From NCBI GenBank assembly GCA_964541075.1, contig CAZIPZ010000071.1, forward strand, positions 1-17,798: 17,798 nucleotides of DNA, in the 5' to 3' direction. The number at the start of each line of letters is the position of its first letter. Positions within the stretch are counted from its first letter, which is position 1. The stretch comes from CAZIPZ01 sp964541075. Lineage in GTDB: Bacteria; Acidobacteriota; Terriglobia; 20CM-2-55-15. Below the pieces are notes generated by a model. The model saw only the letters and a program-made list of their open reading frames with translations. It was not told the origin of the DNA and searched no databases. Below are positions 8,040-12,811 of the stretch, in pieces. Both the position numbers and the translations under genes were made by a program.

Positions 8040-8364
8040 GAAGGTTTTCTAGTCTTTCGCGCAGTTTTGCAATTGTTTCCTGCAATACCGCACGTTCCCT
8101 GTGATGTTGAAGTTCTAGGTTGCGAAGCCTCTCTTGAAACGACAGTTCCCTCGACTCCAGTTGATCGCGGACCTCCACAATGCCCGCCCGGAGCTGCCGG
8201 ATTTCATCTTCTTTCTTTGCGATCACGTCCTGAATCCGTTCTTCTTCTGCGTTGCGCATCCTTTCCATCTGATCGCGGAGCGCGACGACAGCTGTACGAA
8301 GCTGTTTGATTTCATCGTATGCGTTGGAGATCGTTTTTTGAAGATTTACAGGATCGACGTCCAT
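7981..8364 (-). CDS. Coiled-coil protein upstream of the cyclase
   Basis: 127 residues, almost entirely charged amphipathic helix (about 10-113), ending in a polar tail KDSKTSKAPPGSSR. No signal peptide or membrane segment is seen. Two copies of one motif are visible: DEIKQLRTAVVALRDQME (17-34) and DEIRQLRAGIVEVRDQLE (53-70), exactly 36 residues apart. The last 59 nt are also read as the start of the cyclase gene in another frame, so the two products are probably made together and may interact; a partner or oligomerisation role for the cyclase is inference. The start ATG is preceded by a modest GAAGG. A weak minus-strand promoter (TTTATT-18 bp-TACGAT, about 8384-8413) could serve both genes. 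Confidence 0.75.
   Translation of the reverse strand: MDVDPVNLQKTISNAYDEIKQLRTAVVALRDQMERMRNAEEERIQDVIAKKEDEIRQLRAGIVEVRDQLESRELSFQERLRNLELQHHRERAVLQETIAKLRERLENLHEGAEKDSKTSKAPPGSSR
8155..8316 (-). repeat. Tandem 36-codon repeat inside the coiled-coil gene
   Basis: The segments 8263-8316 and 8155-8208 encode near-identical 18-residue stretches beginning DEI(K/R)QLR and ending RDQ(M/L)E, with a period of 108 nt. They probably arose by an internal duplication. Confidence 0.6.
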
Positions 8365-8617
8365 GGCGGCCTTCGGAAACGCGGGTATCGTAGCACCGGC
8401 GGTGCGGTTGAATAAACTGCTTTACTCCCCTCATTCCAGGTAGGCGTGCGGCGCTGCGCCTTGCTAATTCACGGTTTCCTGAGGAATTGCGAGATATACT
8501 CTAAGACAATGACCACGAGCAAGGCCTCTTCTCACCTTAGTTCCATTCACGAAGGTGGAACTTTGATAATATTAATCAGCTAAATGATTTGAGATATGCG
8601 TAATTGGCAGGAATCGC
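8365..8617. other. Divergent intergenic region upstream of the ilv leader
   Basis: This stretch separates the minus-strand coiled-coil/cyclase genes from the plus-strand ilv unit. It holds a TATACT box (8495-8500) without a good -35. It also holds a 24-codon frame (8509-8583) that ends Leu-Ile-Ile-Leu-Ile-Ser but has no Shine-Dalgarno, and two mutually exclusive small hairpins (8533-8538 with 8552-8557, and 8539-8545 with 8556-8562). None of these is secure. No other gene was found. Confidence 0.4.
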
Positions 8618-8647
8618 TTGATTTTGGGACGGCTCATTCTGTATCTT
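8618..8647 (+). promoter_or_regulatory. Possible promoter of the ilv leader/operon
   Basis: TTGATT at 8618-8623 and TATCTT at 8642-8647 are 18 bp apart, and transcription would begin near 8654. The -35 is the same hexamer as in the ferredoxin and TPR-gene promoters. If correct, the leader ORF must start at the ATG at 8690, not at the TTG at 8618. The match is moderate (4 of 6 at each box). Confidence 0.35.
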
Positions 8648-8689
8648 GGTGCGGCCCATTGGGAAAGGGGCGGCGCGCGGGCTGATGAT

Positions 8690-8806
8690 ATGGGAAAAAC
8701 GCATCGAACCTCAACAGAGCTTCTGTCTTACCTGCCTACTGCGCTTCTATCTTTTGTGATCGTAGCTGTAGTCCTTGTACGGATTAGCGTACCTGCGTTC
8801 GGGTGA
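8690..8806 (+). CDS. Branched-chain amino acid leader peptide of the ilv attenuator
   Basis: A 38-codon ORF (ATG 8690, TGA 8804-8806) that ends FVIVAVVLVRISVPAFG. In the 12-residue stretch encoded by 8756-8791, nine residues are Val, Ile or Leu, which is the composition expected of ilv leader peptides such as E. coli IvbL or IlvL. The stop codon falls inside the first arm of the antiterminator (8801-8810), so a ribosome finishing translation would mask it, while one stalled on the Val/Ile/Leu codons would not. The start is uncertain: the frame also runs back to a TTG at 8618 preceded by AGGA, which would give 62 codons. No good Shine-Dalgarno precedes the ATG. The role is regulatory; the peptide itself probably has none. 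Confidence 0.7.
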   Translation: MGKTHRTSTELLSYLPTALLSFVIVAVVLVRISVPAFG

Positions 8807-8869
8807 CGGCGCGAAACTAACGGCTTGAAAGGCCGTCACCCTGAAGCGGGTGGCGGCCTTTTACTTTTT
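8801..8869 (+). promoter_or_regulatory. Transcription attenuator of ilvNCB (antiterminator/terminator switch)
   Basis: Segment 8801-8810 (GGGTGACGGC) is perfectly complementary to 8832-8841 (GCCGTCACCC). The second segment also forms the 5' arm of the terminator with 8848-8858, so the two structures exclude each other. A third short pairing, 8820-8824 with 8832-8836, also competes. With ample branched-chain aminoacyl-tRNA the ribosome reaches the stop at 8804-8806 and covers 8801-8810, so the terminator forms. On starvation it stalls at about 8756-8791, leaving 8801-8810 free to form the antiterminator. A small hairpin, 8777-8781 with 8788-8792, lies inside the control codons. Confidence 0.75.
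8828..8869 (+). terminator. Intrinsic terminator arm of the ilv attenuator
   Basis: The stem 8828-8841 with 8848-8861 has 14 pairs, including one G-U wobble and three A-U pairs at the base. The loop is TGAAGC, followed by the tail TTTTACTTTTT (8859-8869). It lies 21 nt before the ilvN start and after a leader ORF, so it ends transcription ahead of the operon and not behind one. Confidence 0.85.
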
Positions 8870-8890
8870 ATAGGTGGTTGAAGAGGATTT

Positions 8891-9235
8891 ATGGATCACG
8901 ACAAGAATTCGGGACAAGCGGATTCAGGCTTACGGACATTGAGCATCGTAGTTGAAAACCGCTTTGGAGCCCTTCTTAAGATTGTCGGCACGTTCAGCGC
9001 ACGGAGTCACAACATCGAGAGGCTCAATGTAGTGCCTAGTTCGGAGAGCGGCGTAAGCCTTGTGACCGTGACTTTTCCGTGCGACTCCAAGCAATGCGAT
9101 CAATTGGCGAGACAACTTCGAAAACTCCTGGAAGTAGTCGAGGTTCGCGACACGTCCGCAAACGATTCAGTGAATTCATTGGTTAACGGAGGGTATTCGA
9201 ATGGCAGCACAGATTTACTACGAACAGCACGGTGA
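8891..9235 (+). CDS. ilvN: Acetolactate synthase small (regulatory) subunit, single ACT domain
   Basis: 114 residues with one ACT domain (about 15-87): LSIVVENRFGALLKIVGTFS gives strand one and the ligand loop (N23, G26), and SHNIERLNV gives the second strand. It should bind valine at the ACT dimer interface and control and activate the IlvB catalytic subunit. Many IlvN/IlvH proteins are about 160 residues with a second C-terminal domain. This short form is nearer in size to E. coli IlvN/IlvM. The tail after residue 88 (DTSANDSVNSLVNGGYSNGS) is low-complexity, and part of it is encoded in the 35-nt overlap with ilvC, so it may be a by-product of that overlap. GAGG at 8883-8886 precedes the ATG. 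First gene of the attenuated operon. Confidence 0.9.
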   Translation: MDHDKNSGQADSGLRTLSIVVENRFGALLKIVGTFSARSHNIERLNVVPSSESGVSLVTVTFPCDSKQCDQLARQLRKLLEVVEVRDTSANDSVNSLVNGGYSNGSTDLLRTAR

Positions 9236-10235
9236 TCTTTCACTACTAAAAGGTAAGACCATCGGCATCATTGGCTACGGCAGTCAGGGCCATGCTCACG
9301 CACTCAATCTGAAAGATTCCGGGCTCCACGTTGTCGTCGCGTGCTATCCCGGCAGCCCCTCTGCGGAACGCGCAAAATTGGATGGAATCGAAGTGTACTC
9401 TGTTGCAGAAGTCGCTCGACGCGCTCAGACCATGATGGTGGTCATTCCTGATGAGAAGCAAGGCAAGGTTTATCGTGAGTCGATAGAGCCTAATCTTCAG
9501 CCGGGCCAAACATTGATGTTCGCTCACGGTTTCAACATCCATTTCGGCCAAATCAAGCCGCCATCCACGATTGACGTTTCTATGATTGCCCCCAAGTCCC
9601 CTGGACACAGGCTGCGAGAACTCTATACGCAGGGCGTCGGCGTTCCTTCACTTTTGGCTGTTCATCAAGATGCGTCCGGCAAGGCAAAGCAGAATGCTTT
9701 GGCTTATGCTCTTGCTCTGGGATCGCTGAAGGCTGGGGTCATCGAGACCTCCTTCAAGGAAGAAGCGGAAAGCGACCTGTTTGGGGAACAAGCTGTGCTC
9801 TGCGGTGGAATTTCATCGCTGATCAAGGCGGGCTATGAAACTTTGGTTGAAGCGGGATACCAGCCTGAGATCGCCTATTTCGAATGCCTCCACGAAGTGA
9901 AACTGATCGTCGACCTCATCTATGAGGGTGGGCTTAGCTACATGCGGTATTCGGTCAGCGACACCGCCGAGTATGGCGACTACACGCGCGGCCCGCGAGT
10001 CGTTGATGCGACCGTCCGTGAAACCATGCGGAAAATTCTTTCTGAAGTGCAAAGCGGAAAGTTCGCAAAGGAATGGATGGCAGAGAACGAAAACGGACGA
10101 AAGTATTTTTCTCAACAACGTCAGAATGAAAGCGAGCATCCGATCGAGGCTGTTGGGAAGCAGCTGCGCGCCATGATGAAATTTCTCCAAAAATCCAAGC
10201 AACCCTCGGCGGCGCTTGGCGCTCGGGAGGGCTAA
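9201..10235 (+). CDS. ilvC: Ketol-acid reductoisomerase, class I
   Basis: Converts 2-acetolactate or 2-aceto-2-hydroxybutyrate to the dihydroxy acid, using Mg2+ and NAD(P)H. 344 residues, the class I (short) type. Rossmann motif GYGSQG at 25-30. Catalytic and metal residues are in place: H109 (AHGF), K132 (PKSPGH), D192 and E196 (DLFGE), E228 and E232 (ECLHE) and S253. The cofactor loop reads ACYPGSPS (47-54), with Tyr49 where many NADPH enzymes have Arg; S52 is kept. The last about 15 residues (KQPSAALGAREG region) are a nonconserved tail. GGAGGG at 9187-9192, inside ilvN, drives initiation. The gene overlaps ilvN by 35 nt and ilvB by 1 nt (TAATG). Confidence 0.97.
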   Translation: MAAQIYYEQHGDLSLLKGKTIGIIGYGSQGHAHALNLKDSGLHVVVACYPGSPSAERAKLDGIEVYSVAEVARRAQTMMVVIPDEKQGKVYRESIEPNLQPGQTLMFAHGFNIHFGQIKPPSTIDVSMIAPKSPGHRLRELYTQGVGVPSLLAVHQDASGKAKQNALAYALALGSLKAGVIETSFKEEAESDLFGEQAVLCGGISSLIKAGYETLVEAGYQPEIAYFECLHEVKLIVDLIYEGGLSYMRYSVSDTAEYGDYTRGPRVVDATVRETMRKILSEVQSGKFAKEWMAENENGRKYFSQQRQNESEHPIEAVGKQLRAMMKFLQKSKQPSAALGAREG

Positions 10236-12025
10236 TGACGGGAGCAGATATTATCGTCCAGACTCTGGCGGACGAGGGTGTGGACACTCTGTTCGGCTAT
10301 AGTGGCGGGGCTATTCTTCCGACGTATGACGCGATCTTCCGGTACAACGCAGAACGTCAGGCGCGCGGTGAGAAAGAGATGACCCTTATAGTGCCCGCCA
10401 ACGAACAGGGCGCAGGCTTTATGGCCGCGGGTTACGCAAGGGCTAGCGGAAAGGTCGGTGTTTTTGTGGTGACCTCGGGACCTGGCGCGACTAACAGCGT
10501 GACGCCGATTCGCGATTGCATGGCTGACTCGGTTCCCGTAGTACTCATCTGCGGACAGGTTCCAAGGGCAGCCCTGGGAACGGACGCATTTCAAGAAGCG
10601 CCCGTGTTCAACATCATGAGTGCGTGTGCAAAGCACACCTTTCTCGTTACGGAGCCTGAAGAGCTTGAACCAACCATCCGTAGCGCGTTTGAGATTGCTC
10701 GAAGCGGGCGACCCGGTCCTGTGGTCGTAGATATTCCCAAGGATATCCAGAACTGGAGCGGCGCATATCGAGGACACGGCGGACTTCACATGAGGGGTCT
10801 TGAAAGCCATCGGCGTCAACTTGATGAATCGCGGCTGAGCGCTCGGGATTGTGAGCTGTTTTTCGATTTGTTGTGCCGTAGTCAGCGACCTCTGATCTAT
10901 GCCGGCGGCGGTGTGGTGAATGCCAACGCTGCCTACGATCTCCGAGAGTTTGCAGAGAGATTTGGCATTCCGGTTGTAACTACGCTGATGGCGCTGGGCG
11001 CCGTGGATAATGCCGAACCACTCTCGCTGCATATGCTGGGCATGCATGGAACCGCATACGCAAACTATGCGGTTCAGGACTGCGATTTTCTCATCGCGGT
11101 CGGTGCACGCTTCGACGATCGCGTGGCTGGACAACCGAAACGATTTGCGCCAAATGCTCGAGCGATCGCACATATTGATATCGATGCAGCGGAGGTCGGG
11201 AAAGTCAAAGCTGTTCACTGGTCGCACTCGGGAGATGCCAAGCGCGCGTTGCGGAGCCTGATTGCCGCTGGCGCGAACATCTCAAGGGACTTCTCATCCT
11301 GGAGAACCCACATTCAAGGTCTGAAGCAAACCCACTCCCTTAATTACGATCGAACCAATCCGGCCATCCAGCCGCAGGCTGTAATGGAGTGTCTGAATGA
11401 ACTGACACAGGGCGAGGCCATCGTGGCTACTGGAGTTGGACAGCATCAAATGTGGGCCGCCCAGTATCTGCGATTTAAGCATCCAAGATTTTGGCTCACC
11501 TCAGGATCGATGGGAACGATGGGATTTGGCTTGCCCGCCGCGGTTGGGGCACAAGTGGCGTTTCCAGACCGGATCGTTGTCGACATCGACGGAGACGGAA
11601 GCATTCGAATGAACCTGGGCGAAATGGAGACGCTGACGACATACAATTTACCGGTCAAGGTTCTGCTGATGAATAATGTGGGCGATGGAATGGTGCGGCA
11701 GTGGCAAAATCTCTACTTTGGCCAACGATTTTGCGCTACAGACAAAACGCTCCACAAAAAGGACTTTATCAAGTCCGCCGAAGCCGACGGTTTTGGTTTC
11801 GCTTGCCGAGTTTCCCACAAAGCGGACTTGTTTTCGTCAATGAAAGCTTTTTTAGCCCACAATGGCCCTGCGCTTCTCGAGGTGCAAATCGATATGCAAG
11901 CAGAGGTTTATCCGATGATCGGTCCAGGCGCCGGATACGACGAAATGATGACTGGAAAGTTCATCGCCCCAAGAAATGGTCCCACTCCAATACACTCGGA
12001 TACGGAGAAACCGGATCTATTCTGA
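10235..12025 (+). CDS. ilvB: Acetolactate (acetohydroxyacid) synthase large catalytic subunit
   Basis: A ThDP-dependent enzyme that condenses two pyruvates, or pyruvate and 2-oxobutyrate, in the first common step to Val, Leu and Ile. 596 residues. N-terminal PYR domain with GYSGGAILP (21-29) and catalytic E57 in NEQGA; central FAD/TPP domain about 200-340 (GARFDDRVAG 290-299); C-terminal PP domain with GDGSIRMN (453-460) and NN (480-481) as the Mg-ThDP motif. MVRQWQ (486-491) is the conserved AHAS substrate-channel segment, separating it from other ThDP decarboxylases. Oddities: Ser23 where many AHAS have Pro (GYPGG), and a polar C-terminal tail. GGGAGG lies just upstream, in the end of ilvC. 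ilvB last and ilvN first is not the common ilvB-N-C order. No ilvD or leu gene is in view. Confidence 0.96.
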   Translation: MTGADIIVQTLADEGVDTLFGYSGGAILPTYDAIFRYNAERQARGEKEMTLIVPANEQGAGFMAAGYARASGKVGVFVVTSGPGATNSVTPIRDCMADSVPVVLICGQVPRAALGTDAFQEAPVFNIMSACAKHTFLVTEPEELEPTIRSAFEIARSGRPGPVVVDIPKDIQNWSGAYRGHGGLHMRGLESHRRQLDESRLSARDCELFFDLLCRSQRPLIYAGGGVVNANAAYDLREFAERFGIPVVTTLMALGAVDNAEPLSLHMLGMHGTAYANYAVQDCDFLIAVGARFDDRVAGQPKRFAPNARAIAHIDIDAAEVGKVKAVHWSHSGDAKRALRSLIAAGANISRDFSSWRTHIQGLKQTHSLNYDRTNPAIQPQAVMECLNELTQGEAIVATGVGQHQMWAAQYLRFKHPRFWLTSGSMGTMGFGLPAAVGAQVAFPDRIVVDIDGDGSIRMNLGEMETLTTYNLPVKVLLMNNVGDGMVRQWQNLYFGQRFCATDKTLHKKDFIKSAEADGFGFACRVSHKADLFSSMKAFLAHNGPALLEVQIDMQAEVYPMIGPGAGYDEMMTGKFIAPRNGPTPIHSDTEKPDLF

Positions 12026-12074
12026 AGTCTCAGATAGGCGGATTTTGCAGCACGCCTATCTGCGACTCTTCAGA
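12021..12074 (+). terminator. Long hairpin after ilvB
   Basis: A perfect 10-bp stem (12031-12040 with 12053-12062) extends across one mismatch to 12026-12029 with 12064-12067. An alternative outer stem is TCTGAAG (12021-12027) with CTTCAGA (12068-12074), which includes the ilvB stop codon. The loop is 12 nt. There is no U-tract, so it may stabilise the 3' end of the mRNA or act with Rho rather than being an intrinsic terminator. Confidence 0.6.
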
Positions 12075-12108
12075 CCTCTCCTGCAACCCAAACTGAACAC
12101 GGTTTGTT

Positions 12109-12138
12109 TTGACTCCGGCATCGCGCCAGAGGTACTGT
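12109..12138 (+). promoter_or_regulatory. Predicted promoter of the molybdenum hydroxylase operon
   Basis: TTGACT (12109-12114) and TACTGT (12133-12138) are 18 bp apart, with a start near 12145 and a leader of about 50 nt. The -35 is strong and the -10 weak. It lies downstream of the ilvB hairpin, in the only gap available for a promoter of the following genes. Confidence 0.4.
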
Positions 12139-12193
12139 TAGGCCTTCCATCGATTCAGCTAAGCCAACATCTATAGTTCTCACAGGAGCTAGC

Positions 12194-12811
12194 ATGGCGG
12201 AAAAGAAAGACGGAAAGTCCTCTAAACCGCGCACGGGCATGTCTCGCCGCGGGTTCTTCAAGGGAGTGGGCGCTGGAGTCATTACAACGAGTTTGGTCCC
12301 GCCGCTCTTGGTCGGCGCCCCTCAGTCAGTGACAGGTCCTGGCGTCGTACCGATCAAACTGAACGTCAACGGAAGAGATCGCACGTTTAACGCTGAGACG
12401 CGCGTGACATTGCTCGACGCATTACGGAATCACCTGGATCTTACGGGTGCAAAAAAGGTCTGCGATCGTGGAACGTGCGGCGCCTGCACCGTTATTATGG
12501 ACAGCAAAGTCGTCTACTCCTGCTCGGTGCTCGCCATTGAAGCCCAGGGGCACCGTATTGAAACTGTAGAGGGTCTCTCGACCGGCTCCCAGCTGCATCC
12601 GGTGCAAGCCGCGTTTGTGAACAATGATGCGCAGCAGTGCGGATTCTGCACGCCGGGTTTTGTTATGGCCATGAAAGGCTTCCTCGATCTCAATCCGAAT
12701 CCAACCCGTGAGCAGGCGTTTCGCGGCTTGAGTGGAAACCTATGTCGTTGTGGGACCTACGTGGGCCTCACCGCCGCGGTTCTCGAAGTCGGTAAAGGAG
12801 GGAGGAGCTAA
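12194..12811 (+). CDS. Tat-exported 2Fe-2S subunit of a molybdenum hydroxylase (PaoA/YagT-like)
   Basis: 205 residues. The N-terminus carries a twin-arginine signal, SRRGFFKG at 17-24, followed by a hydrophobic stretch, so the folded complex should be sent to the periplasm. The plant-type [2Fe-2S] domain has CDRGTCGACTV (about 94-104) plus a later Cys. The second, helical domain has CGFC (about 153-156) and CRCG (about 189-192) for the cluster next to the molybdenum cofactor. This is the electron-transfer subunit of the xanthine dehydrogenase family, closest in plan to E. coli PaoA (YagT). AGGAG at 12184-12188 sets the ATG. The stop TAA directly abuts the ATG of the large subunit. Confidence 0.93.
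   Translation: MAEKKDGKSSKPRTGMSRRGFFKGVGAGVITTSLVPPLLVGAPQSVTGPGVVPIKLNVNGRDRTFNAETRVTLLDALRNHLDLTGAKKVCDRGTCGACTVIMDSKVVYSCSVLAIEAQGHRIETVEGLSTGSQLHPVQAAFVNNDAQQCGFCTPGFVMAMKGFLDLNPNPTREQAFRGLSGNLCRCGTYVGLTAAVLEVGKGGRS

Noticed and set aside
8394..8450. Short GC-rich inverted repeats (GCACC/GGTGC, GGCGC/GCGCC) in the divergent intergenic region
   Set aside because: Stems of five or six bases are expected by chance in sequence of this composition; no link to a promoter could be shown.
10232..11227. A 331-codon open frame on the minus strand opposite ilvB
   Set aside because: It is the antisense of a well-supported acetolactate synthase gene. The translation is rich in Cys/His/Arg with no domain pattern, and there is no ribosome site. 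A codon-bias shadow.
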